Assembly (NCBI RefSeq): GCF_947494555.1
Contig: NZ_CANLVF010000003.1
Coordinates: 186,001-250,000 of the forward strand
Origin: an uncultured Roseibium sp.
GTDB taxonomy: Bacteria > Pseudomonadota > Alphaproteobacteria > Rhizobiales > Stappiaceae
DNA length: 64,000 bases
Direction: 5' to 3'
The position numbers were made by a program, and so were the translations under genes. The notes beneath the pieces were generated by a model that did not search any database, was not told the origin of the DNA, and saw only the letters and a list, made by a program, of their open reading frames with translations. Below, piece after piece: positions 1-8,995 of this stretch (positions are counted from its first letter, which is position 1; each line of letters opens with the position of its first letter).

Positions 1-273
1 CCGACATTGTCTGTCCGCGTGCAGGAACTGTTCGGCCTGAGCGATCATCCGAGCGTTTGCGAGGGAAAACTGCCGCTTATCCTGGAACTGCTATCGCCCG
101 CGCAGCGCCCTATCCAGATCACCAGGGACCTGCCCGGCTTCTGGGCGGGCTCCTGGGCGGACGTGAAGGCGGACATGAAAGGCCGCTATCCCAAACATCC
201 CTGGCCGGACGATCCGACAGAAGCGGAAGCAACCCGGCGTGCGAAACCAAGGGGCGGAAAACCTCAAGACTGA
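1..273 (+). CDS. hrpB: ATP-dependent helicase HrpB, C-terminal end (partial)
   Basis: The reading frame is open at the left edge and ends with TGA at 271-273, so only the last 90 residues are present. They carry the HrpB C-terminal signature: RVQELFGL, then PLILELLSPAQRPIQITRDL, then PGFW.GSW..VKADMKGRYPKHPWP. This domain follows the DEAH helicase core in HrpB proteins. HrpB is a predicted RNA helicase; its role in most alphaproteobacteria is not established. The stop is followed directly by the repeat array, and putA converges on it from the other side. Confidence 0.9.
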   Translation, partial: PTLSVRVQELFGLSDHPSVCEGKLPLILELLSPAQRPIQITRDLPGFWAGSWADVKADMKGRYPKHPWPDDPTEAEATRRAKPRGGKPQD

Positions 274-304
274 GAGTTTCAGAGATCGCGCTAAAGCTCT
301 CCCT

Positions 305-423
305 CGTCATCCCGGACACCGCGAAGCGGAGATCCGGGATCGGTGAACCTCGGTGTCTCTTCCATGATCAGGAGCACACGAGCTCCCCGATCCCGGCGCG
401 CGCACTGCTTGGCCGGGATGACG
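305..423. repeat. Palindromic element, copy 1
   Basis: The element begins with CGTCATCCCGG (305-315) and ends with its exact inverse complement CCGGGATGACG (413-423). A second inner dyad built on ATCCGGGATCGG and CCGATCCCGG sits inside. The type (GTCATCCCGGAC, GCGAAGCGGAGATCCGGGA) resembles the dispersed intergenic palindromes common in alphaproteobacteria. Transcribed, it would fold into a long hairpin between the convergent hrpB and putA genes and might stop or protect transcripts. Confidence 0.8.
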
Positions 424-473
424 ATGGAGAGTTTGGGAGCGATCATCTTTTTTCCGATGCCGCTAAGTCCTCT

Positions 474-554
474 TTAGGTGTCCGAGGAGGCGAAGCGGGT
501 GGCACTGTCACCGAAGACGACATTGTTGGACAGAACTACCTCTTCCAAAGCAAA
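474..554 (-). pseudogene. Degenerate duplicate of the putA 3' end, copy 1
   Basis: Read on the minus strand, this 81-base stretch encodes FALEEVVLSNNVVFGDSATR followed by FASSDT and a stop. It matches the real PutA C-terminus, which begins FALEQVVSINTAAAGG and ends AASDD, in length, frame and stop position. There is no start codon or upstream coding sequence, so it is a duplicated gene tail and not a gene. It lies 248 bases from the next copy. Confidence 0.8.
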
Positions 555-565
555 AACCCCTCCGT

Positions 566-670
566 CGTCATCCCGGACGAAGCGGAGCGGAGAGCCTCGG
601 AGTCTCTTCCATGATCTTGAGCGCGCGGGCTCCCCTATCCCGGCTCGCGCGTTGCTTGGCCGGGATGACG
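566..670. repeat. Palindromic element, copy 2
   Basis: CGTCATCCCGG at 566-576 is matched by CCGGGATGACG at 660-670. The sequence between resembles copy 1 but lacks part of the ATCCGGGATCGG inner arm, so it is about 14 bases shorter. It separates the two degenerate putA tails. Confidence 0.8.
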
Positions 671-721
671 ATGGAGAGTTTGTGGGCGATTGTCGTACTT
701 TTGATGCGGCTCAGTCCTTTT

Positions 722-802
722 TTAGGTGTCCGAGGCGGCGAAGCCGGTGGCACTGTCACCAAAGGCGACAATGTTGAACAGAACTACCTTTTCCAGAGCA
801 AA
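722..802 (-). pseudogene. Degenerate duplicate of the putA 3' end, copy 2
   Basis: On the minus strand it encodes FALEKVVLFNIVAFGDSATG followed by FAASDT and a stop. It is closer to copy 1 (shared FGDSAT and SDT) than to the true PutA tail. That suggests the two copies share an intermediate, or were both freed from selection before diverging. The flanking sequence downstream of the stop (GATGCGGCTCAG in plus orientation) is also shared with the real putA end. Confidence 0.8.
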
Positions 803-813
803 CACCCCTTTGT

Positions 814-932
814 CGTCGTCCCGGACGAAGCGGAGCGGAGATCCGGGACCGGAGAGCCTCGGAGGCTCTTCTGAGAGATTGACCAAACGAACTCCCCGAT
901 CCCGGCTCACGCGTTGCTTGGCCGGGATGACG
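814..932. repeat. Palindromic element, copy 3
   Basis: CGTCGTCCCGG (814-824, one mismatch to the other copies) pairs with CCGGGATGACG (922-932). It lies immediately downstream of the real putA stop codon (983-985 on the minus strand). It is therefore the element that probably belongs to the intact gene and was copied along with the gene tail to give the other two units. Confidence 0.8.
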
Positions 933-982
933 ATGGAGGGGCTTGTGGGCGATTGTCGTACTTTTGATGCGGCTCAGTTTCT

Positions 983-3900
983 TTAGTCGTCCGAGGCGGC
1001 GACGAGGCTGGCGTTGCCGCCGGCAGCTGCGGTGTTGATCGAGACGACCTGTTCAAGGGCAAAGCGGGTCAGGTAGATCGGACCGCCCGCCTTGGGGCCG
1101 GTACCGGAGAGACCGGAACCGCCAAAGGGCTGCGTGCCGACGACCGCACCGATGGTGTTGCGGTTGACATAGACGTTGCCGACGGAGAGCCGGTCAACAA
1201 CCTTGGTCACCGTCGCGTCGATGCGGCTGTGAACACCGAGCGTCAATCCGTAGCCTGTTGAGGCGATCTGATCGAGCACCATGTCGATGTCCTTGGCCTT
1301 GTAGCGCACGACATGCAGGACGGGACCGAAGACTTCGCGTTCCAGAGCCTCGGCCTTGTCCAACTCGATGATATGCGGCGCGACCCAGGACCCGCTTGAA
1401 TGAGAGCCGGTCGGTGTTTTTCCCGCGAACCGCAGGGTCTGGCTTTCCGCCATGTCGTGGACGTAGGCCATGATGTTGTCACGCGCCTCGTCGTCGATCA
1501 CCGGACCGATGTCGGTCGAGGGCAAGCGCGGGTCGCCGAGGCTCAGTTCCTGTGCAGCGCCTTGAAGCATTTCAAGCAACGTGTCGGCGACATCCTCCTG
1601 CACATAAAGCAGACGCAGCGCTGAACAGCGCTGTCCAGCGGAGCGGAAGGCCGACATCATCACATCGTCGCAGACCTGTTCGGGCAGAGCTGTCGCATCA
1701 ACCAGCATGGCGTTGATGCCGCCGGTCTCGGCAATCAGGGGCACAATCGGTCCGCGTTTGGCCGCAAGCGTTCCGTTGATTGCCCAGGCGGTTTCGGTCG
1801 ACCCGGTAAAGGCCACGCCGGCAACATCCGGATGAGATGTCAGGGCAGCGCCGATATCACCCTCGCCCGGGACAAGAAGGAAGGCATCTTCCGGAATACC
1901 GGCCTCATACATGAGCTTTGCTGTTTCAAAGGCGATCAACGGGGTCTGTTCGGCAGGTTTTGCAACGACCGCATTCCCGCCAAGAAGGGCAGCGCTGATC
2001 TGGCCGAGGAAGATCGCCAGCGGAAAGTTCCACGGCGAGATGCAGACAAAGACACCGCGCCCGCGATACCTGTAGCGGTTTTCTTCACCCGTCGGGCCCG
2101 GCATCAGCCTGCCCTCGCCGAAAAGCGTGCGGGCCTCATTGGCGTAATAGCGGCAGAAGTCGACCGCTTCCCGGATTTCCGCGATCCCGTCCGGCAGGCA
2201 TTTGCCGGCCTCCATGGAAAGGATCATCATCAGGCGGTCGCGGTTTTTCTCCAGAAGATCTCCCAGTCGTTCCAGAGCGGCGGCGCGTTCGTTGACTGGC
2301 TTTCGCGACCAGGATTCAAAGCCCTGACGTGCGACCTCGATCGCCTTGCGTGCCGTTTCCACATCGGCAAAGCGCACCGTTCCGACCCGGGTGTTGCCAT
2401 CCATTGGCGCGAAGACCGGATGCGGTTCACTACCAGTGGCAAGACCCGACCCGAGCGGCCCGGCATCGGTGAAAGGCGGCCGAGTCGTGGCCATGCCTTC
2501 CTGCAAGTGATTTCGTTCCAGAGCAAAGCCGAACTCAATACCCTTGGCATTGCGGCGGCTATCGCCGTAAAGGTCGACCGGCAACGGGATGGACCGGTTG
2601 ACCGCATGATGGCCGTTGTCGAGGATTTCAGACGGGCGTTTCAGCATGCTTTCGACAGAGACGTTGGCATCGCCCACGATGGTGACGAAAGACGAGTTGG
2701 CGCCGTTTTCAAGAAGACGCCGGACCAGGTAAGCCAGAAGATCCTTGTAGCCACCGACCGGCGCGTAGATGCGGCACGGAAACCCGTCGCGCTCGCAAAT
2801 GGACTTGTAGAGGCTCTCTCCCATGCCGTGAAGGCGCTGGAACTCGTAGCCTTCCGATGAGCCCCCGGCCAACTCGATGATCTGGGCAACGGACAGGGCG
2901 TTGTGCGTGGCAAATTGCGGATAGAGTACGTCCCGGGCTGCCAGCATCCGCTTTGCGCAACACAGGTAGGAGAGATCCGTCGCCGCTTTGCGGGAGAAAA
3001 CCGGATAGCCGTCGGCTCCTTCTTCCTGGGCGTGCTTGATTTCCGTATCCCAGTACGCCCCCTTGACCAGACGCACCATGAGTTTGCGGTTGCGTTTTCT
3101 GGCGGCATCGACCAGCCAGTCTATGACCTCCACACCACGTTTCTGGTAGGCCTGAACGGCCAGCCCGAAGCCATCCCAGCCCTCGGTGACGGGATCTGAC
3201 AGGAGCGCTGCGATCACATCGAGCGAGATCTCCAGCCGGTCGGCCTCTTCCGCATCGACGGTGAAATTGAGGTTCCGGTCCTTCGCCATCTGCACCAGTT
3301 CGCGCAGTTTCGGCAACAACTCGTCACGGACACGGTCACCATTGACGGCTTCATAGCGAGGGTGAAGGGCGGACAGCTTGACCGAGATGCCGGGCCTGTC
3401 CGGCAGTGGTGTGTCACCCGCCGACTCTCCAATCGCTGCGATCGCGTTTGCATAGGACTGGAAATAGCGCTCAGCGTCTCTGGCGGTTCGGGCCCCCTCT
3501 CCCAACATGTCATAGGAATACCGGTATCCCTTCGCCTGTTGCACTTTCGCGCGCTCAAGCGCTTTTTGAATGGTTTCGCCGAGCACGAACTGGTGTCCGA
3601 GAAGCGTCATCGCCTTGCGTGTTGCAACGCGCACTGTCGGCATGCCCATGCGCTTGACCAGGCTGGACAGAATGCTCTGCGGCGTGTCGCCCGGATGCAG
3701 CAAGCGGGATGTCACGCCAAGCGCCCAGGACGAAGCAGAGACCAGCCAGGTGTCGGATTTGTGCCCGGAGGGGTCGTCAAAACGTGCAGCTGCCAGCTTA
3801 TCCTCGATCAGCTTGTCCGCCGTGCCGGCATCGGGCACGCGCAGCAAGGCTTCGGCAAGAACCATCATTGCAAGACCTTCGCGCGTGGTCAGGCCGAATT

Positions 3901-4123
3901 CGCGCATGAAGTCTTCCACCCCGCCAAGACCGACCTGCACTGCCCGCATGTCTTCAATGTAACCGCGCGCACGCTGATCAATCAGTTTCTCGACAACGGG
4001 ATCGCCTGTCGCTTCTTTCAGAAGCGCCTCGACCAGTTGACGCTCGTCGGGCGCGTAAGCAGCCCGGAACGGTTCCAGACCGGTGTTGTTCACCGTTGTC
4101 ATTGCGGCGGCGGTTGCGGTCAT
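983..4123 (-). CDS. putA: Bifunctional proline dehydrogenase / L-glutamate gamma-semialdehyde dehydrogenase PutA
   Basis: PutA oxidises proline to glutamate in two steps: FAD-dependent proline dehydrogenase, then NAD-dependent semialdehyde dehydrogenase. The proline dehydrogenase barrel (about residues 170-490) shows RLVKGAYWDTEIKHAQ and RLLENGANSSFV. The aldehyde dehydrogenase part (about 560-1030) shows SPWNFPL, FTGSTETAW, the general-base Glu in AETGG near 799 and the catalytic Cys in SAGQRCSAL near 830. At about 1046 residues and with no N-terminal ribbon-helix-helix, it is the short, non-autoregulating type. I prefer the ATG at 4121-4123, which has GGGAGG five to six bases upstream, over the GTG two codons earlier that overlaps this site. 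It is divergent from an Lrp-type regulator. The end of the gene is duplicated twice just downstream. Confidence 0.97.
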   Translation of the reverse strand: MTATAAAMTTVNNTGLEPFRAAYAPDERQLVEALLKEATGDPVVEKLIDQRARGYIEDMRAVQVGLGGVEDFMREFGLTTREGLAMMVLAEALLRVPDAGTADKLIEDKLAAARFDDPSGHKSDTWLVSASSWALGVTSRLLHPGDTPQSILSSLVKRMGMPTVRVATRKAMTLLGHQFVLGETIQKALERAKVQQAKGYRYSYDMLGEGARTARDAERYFQSYANAIAAIGESAGDTPLPDRPGISVKLSALHPRYEAVNGDRVRDELLPKLRELVQMAKDRNLNFTVDAEEADRLEISLDVIAALLSDPVTEGWDGFGLAVQAYQKRGVEVIDWLVDAARKRNRKLMVRLVKGAYWDTEIKHAQEEGADGYPVFSRKAATDLSYLCCAKRMLAARDVLYPQFATHNALSVAQIIELAGGSSEGYEFQRLHGMGESLYKSICERDGFPCRIYAPVGGYKDLLAYLVRRLLENGANSSFVTIVGDANVSVESMLKRPSEILDNGHHAVNRSIPLPVDLYGDSRRNAKGIEFGFALERNHLQEGMATTRPPFTDAGPLGSGLATGSEPHPVFAPMDGNTRVGTVRFADVETARKAIEVARQGFESWSRKPVNERAAALERLGDLLEKNRDRLMMILSMEAGKCLPDGIAEIREAVDFCRYYANEARTLFGEGRLMPGPTGEENRYRYRGRGVFVCISPWNFPLAIFLGQISAALLGGNAVVAKPAEQTPLIAFETAKLMYEAGIPEDAFLLVPGEGDIGAALTSHPDVAGVAFTGSTETAWAINGTLAAKRGPIVPLIAETGGINAMLVDATALPEQVCDDVMMSAFRSAGQRCSALRLLYVQEDVADTLLEMLQGAAQELSLGDPRLPSTDIGPVIDDEARDNIMAYVHDMAESQTLRFAGKTPTGSHSSGSWVAPHIIELDKAEALEREVFGPVLHVVRYKAKDIDMVLDQIASTGYGLTLGVHSRIDATVTKVVDRLSVGNVYVNRNTIGAVVGTQPFGGSGLSGTGPKAGGPIYLTRFALEQVVSINTAAAGGNASLVAASDD

Positions 4124-4248
4124 AGACACCTCCCAATACGGCCCTCAAGGCCCAATCAATACATTTCTCTAAAATAGTCGATCCAGAGGTATTTTTTTCC
4201 CTGTTTTTTCGGAACTTTATAGTTTATTTCTTCGTAAATTTTCTTTCC
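4124..4248. promoter_or_regulatory. putA / lrp-type regulator divergent intergenic region
   Basis: About 125 bases separate the divergent starts. The half nearest the regulator is strikingly AT-rich (4185-4245, runs of T and A), as is common for Lrp-family binding regions. No individual operator can be fixed by eye. Proline-responsive activation of putA by the neighbouring regulator is the usual arrangement (PutR) and is inferred here. Confidence 0.5.
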
Positions 4249-4719
4249 ATGGTGAAAAGCACAATGCTGAACGCAATCGACCGAAGAATTCTCCGCGCGC
4301 TCCAGGAAGACGGCAGGATCACGAACACGGATCTTGCCGAGAAAGTCAGTCTCTCGCCGACAGCAACCGCCGAACGCATGAAACGCCTGATCAGGGATGG
4401 CTACATTGAGGGCTTTTCCGCGACACTTGATCCGAAGAAAGTCGAACGCGGCCTTCTGGTCTTCGTGGAAATACGTCTGGAGAGAACGTCGCCGGAAATT
4501 TTTGACGCCTTCAAACGCGCCGTGGAACGCTCCGCCGATATTCTCGAATGCCACATGGTCGCCGGGGGATTCGATTATCTTATGAAAAGCCGTGTCCGGG
4601 ACATGGAATCCTACAGGTCCTTCCTGTCTGATGTGGTCCTGACCCTTCCCGGGGTGCGCGAAACGCATACTTATGCAGTCATGGAAGAGATCAAGGACAC
4701 GCACGTTCTGCCGGTCTAA
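4249..4719 (+). CDS. Lrp/AsnC family transcriptional regulator, probably PutR-like
   Basis: This 156-residue protein has an N-terminal winged helix-turn-helix (about residues 8-65: LNAIDRRILRALQEDGRITN, then SLSPTATAERMKRL) and a C-terminal RAM/AsnC ligand-binding domain with GGFDYLM and a final PGV...YAVMEEIKDT. Length and order are typical. It is transcribed away from putA, which suggests it is the proline-responsive activator of putA. No good ribosome-binding site precedes the ATG at 4249; the ATG at 4264 is an alternative that would remove five residues. The function assignment rests on context. Confidence 0.9.
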   Translation: MVKSTMLNAIDRRILRALQEDGRITNTDLAEKVSLSPTATAERMKRLIRDGYIEGFSATLDPKKVERGLLVFVEIRLERTSPEIFDAFKRAVERSADILECHMVAGGFDYLMKSRVRDMESYRSFLSDVVLTLPGVRETHTYAVMEEIKDTHVLPV

Positions 4720-4848
4720 TGCATGCACCTTACGGCGAACAGAAGTTGCCTTGTGCGAGTTTCATTCACAAAGCCTTGTCTTGACCGTGTCATGCCCGGT
4801 ACGCGAGGGAACGACCATCAAGTTATTCGCCGAAATCAGGGGACTTAG

Positions 4849-6066
4849 ATGAACCGACTGCTCACCGCCGTTTTCGCTGTGTTCACAACGCTTTTGATAC
4901 CTATCGATGCGAGCGCCCAGTCGCAGGCATGGGAGGACGTCCTCGGCGACGCGAAGGGGCAGACGGTCTACTTTCACGCCTGGGGCGGTGAGCCGCGCAT
5001 CAACGCCTATATTCAATGGGCGGCCCGTGAGGTCGAGCGCGCTTACGGTGTTCGGGTTGTCCATGTCAAAATCAGCGATACGGCAAATGTGGTCTCGCAG
5101 GTTCTGGCGGAAAAGTCGGTCGGCAAGGAAACGGGCGGCGCTGTCGATCTCATCTGGATCAATGGCGAAAACTTCGCATCGATGAAGGAAAACGGTCTTC
5201 TGGCCTCCGCCGGATGGGCCGAAACGCTTCCGAATTGGGCGTATGTTGATATCGAAAACAAACCGACCGTGAAAATTGATTTCACCGTGCCGACGGATGG
5301 GCAGGAAAGTCCCTGGGGCATGGCGAAGCTGGTCTTCATGTTCGACAGCACACGGATCAGCGAACCTCCGTCCACTCTTGCAGGACTTCTTGATTACGCC
5401 AAACGCAATCCTGGCCGGTTTTCCTATCCCCAGCCCCCCAACTTCTTCGGCACGACCTTCCTGAAACAGGTGCTCGCAGACACCGTTGCAAACAAAGATG
5501 TTCTGTCTCGACCAGTGGACGAAGCAACGTTCGATGAAACGGTAGCGCCCCTGTTCGCCTTTCTGGACGACCTGCACCCGAACCTCTGGCGGCAGGGTCA
5601 GGCCTTTCCGAAAAACGCTGCAGACATGCGCCAGCTGCTGGCTGACAGCGAGCTTGATATTGCCTTTTCCTTCAATCCCGGCGATGCGTCCGGCGCGATC
5701 GCAAATGGCGAACTTCCCGAAACGGTACGCACGTTCGTTTTCGATGGAGGCACAATCGGCAACACCCACTTTGTCGCCATTCCGTTCAACAGTTCCAGTC
5801 AGGCAGGTGCGAAGGTCTATGCGAACTTCCTGTTGAGCCCGATGGCGCAGACGCGCAAACAGGAGCCTGAAATCTGGGGAGACCCGACCGTGCTGAACGT
5901 TGCCGCACTACCGGCGAACGAAAAAGCGCTGTTCGACGCGATGGATCTTGGTCCTGCAACACTGTCACCTGAGGACCTTGGCCCGGTTCTTCCCGAGCCG
6001 CACCCGAGTTGGGTCAGCGCACTCGAAGAAGCCTGGATCGCGCGCTACGGTGCAGGAAGCGAGTGA
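4849..6066 (+). CDS. ynjB: ABC transporter substrate-binding protein, YnjB-like
   Basis: This 405-residue protein begins with a cleavable signal peptide (MNRLLTAVFAVFTTLLIPID, then ASAQ) and is followed by a solute-binding fold (extracellular family 1 type). It lies 6 bp upstream of a fused double permease and an ATPase, the order of the E. coli ynjBCD cluster, whose substrate is not firmly known. Motifs such as WGGEPRINAYIQWAA and DLIWINGENFASM fit the YnjB group. It would act in the periplasm. A G-rich ribosome-binding site (AGGGGACTTAG) precedes the ATG. Confidence 0.85.
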   Translation: MNRLLTAVFAVFTTLLIPIDASAQSQAWEDVLGDAKGQTVYFHAWGGEPRINAYIQWAAREVERAYGVRVVHVKISDTANVVSQVLAEKSVGKETGGAVDLIWINGENFASMKENGLLASAGWAETLPNWAYVDIENKPTVKIDFTVPTDGQESPWGMAKLVFMFDSTRISEPPSTLAGLLDYAKRNPGRFSYPQPPNFFGTTFLKQVLADTVANKDVLSRPVDEATFDETVAPLFAFLDDLHPNLWRQGQAFPKNAADMRQLLADSELDIAFSFNPGDASGAIANGELPETVRTFVFDGGTIGNTHFVAIPFNSSSQAGAKVYANFLLSPMAQTRKQEPEIWGDPTVLNVAALPANEKALFDAMDLGPATLSPEDLGPVLPEPHPSWVSALEEAWIARYGAGSE

Positions 6067-6072
6067 GTTCTC

Positions 6073-7773
6073 TTGCCGCAATCGACCGGCAGACCCGATA
6101 TTCCCACCGTCCTTATCGTGACGTTGCTCACCGGACCGGTTCTCGCCGGTCTGATGGGCACGATCCTGCCTGCTTTCGGATACCTGCCGGTCCTCGGATA
6201 TCACTCCATCTCACCTGAACCACTTGTGGCACTGCTTCGCACGCCCGGGTTAATGGCTTCCGTTGCGTTGAGCTTCGGCACCGGCCTGATTGCCTCGATC
6301 CTGTCCCTGGCAATTGTGCTGATTTTCACTGCGGGCTGGTCCGGCACACGAACCTTCGAGCGTCTGACCCGCTTTCTGTCTCCACTCCTGTCCGTGCCTC
6401 ACGCTGCCGCCGCAATCGGGCTCGCTTTCCTGATTGCGCCATCCGGATTTCTGGTTCGTCTGGTGTCGCCCTGGGCAACCGGCTTCGAACGTCCGCCCGA
6501 CGTCCTCATTCTGAATGATCCTATGGGGATCACGATGACGCTGGGTCTTGTTGCAAAGGAAGTCCCGTTCCTGTTTCTCATGACGCTTGCGGCCCTCAAC
6601 AGGCCGCACATCAGGGACTACTACAAAGCCGGTGCCAGTCTCGGCTATGGACGGATGAGCACGTTCTTCAAACTGGTTCTGCCTCAGGTCTATCCGCTTA
6701 TCCGGCTGCCAATGCTCGCTGTCATTGCCTACGCGACGTCGGTTGTTGACGTTGCACAAATTCTCGGTCCAACCACCCCTGCTCCGCTTGCGCCACGGCT
6801 TGTTGCCTGGATGAACGATCCGGACCTGACCAAGCGCCTCATGGCGTCCGCAGGCGCTTTGCTGCAGCTCCTGGTCAGTGCGCTCGCTCTCCTGGTCTAT
6901 CTTGTTCTGGAGCGCCTTGTTTCCGCATGGCAGGCTGCCCGGTTCGCAAGCGGACATCGCAGGCGCAGGGACGGCTTCGCGCGTCTCGCCGGGCTTTTGC
7001 CCATGGTCCTGATCGTGGCGCTGATGACGGCATCCATTGGCCTACTCGGGATCTGGACCGTTGCAAAGTCATGGTGGTTTCCGGCGGCGCTACCGCAACG
7101 CTGGAGTTTCGAGCGGATGCTGGATGCGTTTGGCGTGGGGGGCCACGCACTCTTTGCCACCCTGGCAATTGCGGTGCTCGCCGCGGGGATCGCGACAGCC
7201 CTCACCCTTTGGCTGCTGGAAGCGAGAAGCTATCGAAAGCTGTCAGCCCGCAGCCGGGTCAACACGATTGTCTTTTTGCCGCTGCTCATGCCACAGATCA
7301 GCTTCCTGTTCGGTCTTCAAATGCTGTTTCTGCTCGGCGGGCTAAGCGGGACCTTTGAAGCTGTACTGCTTGCACACCTGATTTTCGTCTTTCCCTATGC
7401 CTATCTCGCTTTAAGCGATCCCTGGCACCGGCTGGATCCGCGCTACGCCAAGGCCGCCGCATCAGTCGGTGCATCGCGAATGCGTATTTTCTGGCAGATC
7501 CAGCTTCCCTTGCTGCTGCGCCCGGTCCTTGTCACATTCGCCGTCGCGGCTGCTGTGTCCGTCGGCCAATATCTGCCAACGCTGATGATCGGGGCCGGCC
7601 GGATCGTTACCGTCACGACCGAAAGCGTCGCCCTGGCGAGCGGCGGCAATCGTCAGGTCGCCGCGCTCTATGCCCTGCTGCAACTGGTCATACCGCTTGC
7701 AGGGTTTATCCTGGCGGCGCTTGTACCTTCGCTTGCGTTCCGCAATCGTGCCGCCATGCGGCTGGAAAGGTAA
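6073..7773 (+). CDS. ynjC: ABC transporter permease, fused double unit, YnjC-like
   Basis: The protein has 566 residues and about 12 hydrophobic segments. It contains two copies of the binding-protein-dependent permease domain. Each has an EAA-type loop: YYKAGASLGYGRMSTFFKLV in the first half and KAAASVGASRMRIFWQIQLP in the second. Fusion of both permease halves into one chain is the YnjC arrangement. The start is taken as the TTG at 6073, 6 bp after the binding protein; the ribosome-binding site is weak and a later start is possible. The substrate is unknown. Confidence 0.85.
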   Translation: MPQSTGRPDIPTVLIVTLLTGPVLAGLMGTILPAFGYLPVLGYHSISPEPLVALLRTPGLMASVALSFGTGLIASILSLAIVLIFTAGWSGTRTFERLTRFLSPLLSVPHAAAAIGLAFLIAPSGFLVRLVSPWATGFERPPDVLILNDPMGITMTLGLVAKEVPFLFLMTLAALNRPHIRDYYKAGASLGYGRMSTFFKLVLPQVYPLIRLPMLAVIAYATSVVDVAQILGPTTPAPLAPRLVAWMNDPDLTKRLMASAGALLQLLVSALALLVYLVLERLVSAWQAARFASGHRRRRDGFARLAGLLPMVLIVALMTASIGLLGIWTVAKSWWFPAALPQRWSFERMLDAFGVGGHALFATLAIAVLAAGIATALTLWLLEARSYRKLSARSRVNTIVFLPLLMPQISFLFGLQMLFLLGGLSGTFEAVLLAHLIFVFPYAYLALSDPWHRLDPRYAKAAASVGASRMRIFWQIQLPLLLRPVLVTFAVAAAVSVGQYLPTLMIGAGRIVTVTTESVALASGGNRQVAALYALLQLVIPLAGFILAALVPSLAFRNRAAMRLER

Positions 7774-7779
7774 GATCGA

Positions 7780-8490
7780 ATGTCGGCAACACCTGCGCAT
7801 GCCGGTCTGGTTCTGGAAGGCGTCAGCGTCCGACTTGATGGAGCGCCGCTGTTCAAGATCGATTGCCACATCCCCCCGGGCCAGATCCTCACGATCATGG
7901 GGGAGAGCGGCAGCGGAAAGTCCAGCCTGCTCGACTTCGTTGCAGGTTTTCTGAGGCCAGTATTCGAGGCGACGGGCAGAGTTATTTTGAATGGCGAGGA
8001 CCTGACGCATGTTCCGGCCCCGGAACGCCATATCGGCCTTATGTTTCAATCGCCGCTGCTGTTTCCGCACATGTCCGTTCTCCAGAACCTGCTGTTTGCG
8101 ATTCCACCTGCCATTAAAAGCCGATCAGAGCGCCGCCAGCTGGCCCTTCAGGCCCTCGATGATGTCGGTCTTGCCGGTTTCAGCGACCGCGACCCGGCCA
8201 CTCTCTCCGGCGGGCAACAGACACGCGTTGCACTTATGCGAACCTTGCTGGCCGAGCCGAAGGCGCTGTTGCTGGACGAGCCGTTTTCAAGCCTTGATCA
8301 AAACAGGCGCGCCGACGTGCGCGACCTGGTGTTCCGCCTTGCCAGAAAAAACCATCTGCCGGTCCTGCTGGTCACACACGACGCGGAAGACGGCGCGGCC
8401 GCCAGCGGAATGACCCACTATCTCAACAAAGAGCAAGGCGGCGGCTGCTCAACCTTCAAGCAGCCACGCGTCGTTTCCGGGGACCAGTGA
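7780..8490 (+). CDS. ynjD: ABC transporter ATP-binding protein, YnjD-like
   Basis: This 236-residue ATPase has Walker A GESGSGKSS near residue 42, a Q-loop in MFQSPLLFPH, the signature LSGGQQTRVALMR, Walker B ALLLDEPFSSLD, and a switch histidine in LVTHDAED. It begins 6 bp after the permease and powers the same transporter from the cytoplasmic face. The gene ends 4 bp from the convergent bfr stop. Confidence 0.9.
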   Translation: MSATPAHAGLVLEGVSVRLDGAPLFKIDCHIPPGQILTIMGESGSGKSSLLDFVAGFLRPVFEATGRVILNGEDLTHVPAPERHIGLMFQSPLLFPHMSVLQNLLFAIPPAIKSRSERRQLALQALDDVGLAGFSDRDPATLSGGQQTRVALMRTLLAEPKALLLDEPFSSLDQNRRADVRDLVFRLARKNHLPVLLVTHDAEDGAAASGMTHYLNKEQGGGCSTFKQPRVVSGDQ

Positions 8491-8494
8491 AGTT

Positions 8495-8980
8495 TTATTC
8501 CGCCTGGTCGGCCGACTTTGCCTGCAATAGCGAATAGTTGTCGATGCCGATCCGCTCGATGAGATCAAGCTGGGTTTCCAAATAGTCGATGTGGCTTTCC
8601 TCGTCGCTGAGCAGCTTTTCAAAGAGCTCCATGGACACATAGTCGCCTAGGTCGCGGCAGATTTCGCGCGCCTCGTGATAAAGCGCACGGGCGACATACT
8701 CGGCAGCCAGATCGCCTTCGAGGCATTCCTTCACATTCTGCCCGATCCGCAGCGGATCCAGGGTCTGAAGGTTGGGCAGGCCTTCCAGAAAAATGATCCG
8801 GTCCATGAGATCCTGGGCATGCTGACGCTCTTCGTCCGCTTCCTCCAGTTCCTTGTCGGCGAGTTTGCCGAAACCCCAATCGGCGAGCAGGCGCGCATGG
8901 ACCCAATACTGATTGACTGCCGTCAATTCGTGCCGGAGAGCCTTGTTCAGATAATCTATGACTTGTGCTTCACCCTTCAT
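8495..8980 (-). CDS. bfr: Bacterioferritin, haem-ligand methionine replaced
   Basis: This 161-residue four-helix ferritin stores iron and forms 24-subunit shells in the cytoplasm. All six ferroxidase ligands expected in bacterioferritin are visible: Glu18, Glu51, His54, Glu94, Glu127 and His130. The residue that axially ligates haem between subunit pairs, Met52 in the E. coli protein (IDEMKHAD), is Arg here (ADEERQHAQ). The protein may therefore bind haem poorly, or partner with a second subunit elsewhere in the genome. The start with [15 protein letters not shown] matches the family. It lies 15 bp downstream of bfd in the same orientation. Confidence 0.93.
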   Translation of the reverse strand: MKGEAQVIDYLNKALRHELTAVNQYWVHARLLADWGFGKLADKELEEADEERQHAQDLMDRIIFLEGLPNLQTLDPLRIGQNVKECLEGDLAAEYVARALYHEAREICRDLGDYVSMELFEKLLSDEESHIDYLETQLDLIERIGIDNYSLLQAKSADQAE

Positions 8981-8995
8981 AAGACCCTCTCCAGT

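Noticed and set aside
57..910. Several overlapping frames of 60-190 codons in the hrpB-putA gap
   Set aside because: They arise from the tandem palindromic repeats and degenerate putA tails; none has a ribosome-binding site or a recognised product.
1832..2860. Long plus-strand frame opposite putA
   Set aside because: It mirrors putA codons on the antisense strand, has no recognisable domain or ribosome-binding site, and such long antisense frames are expected in high-GC genes.
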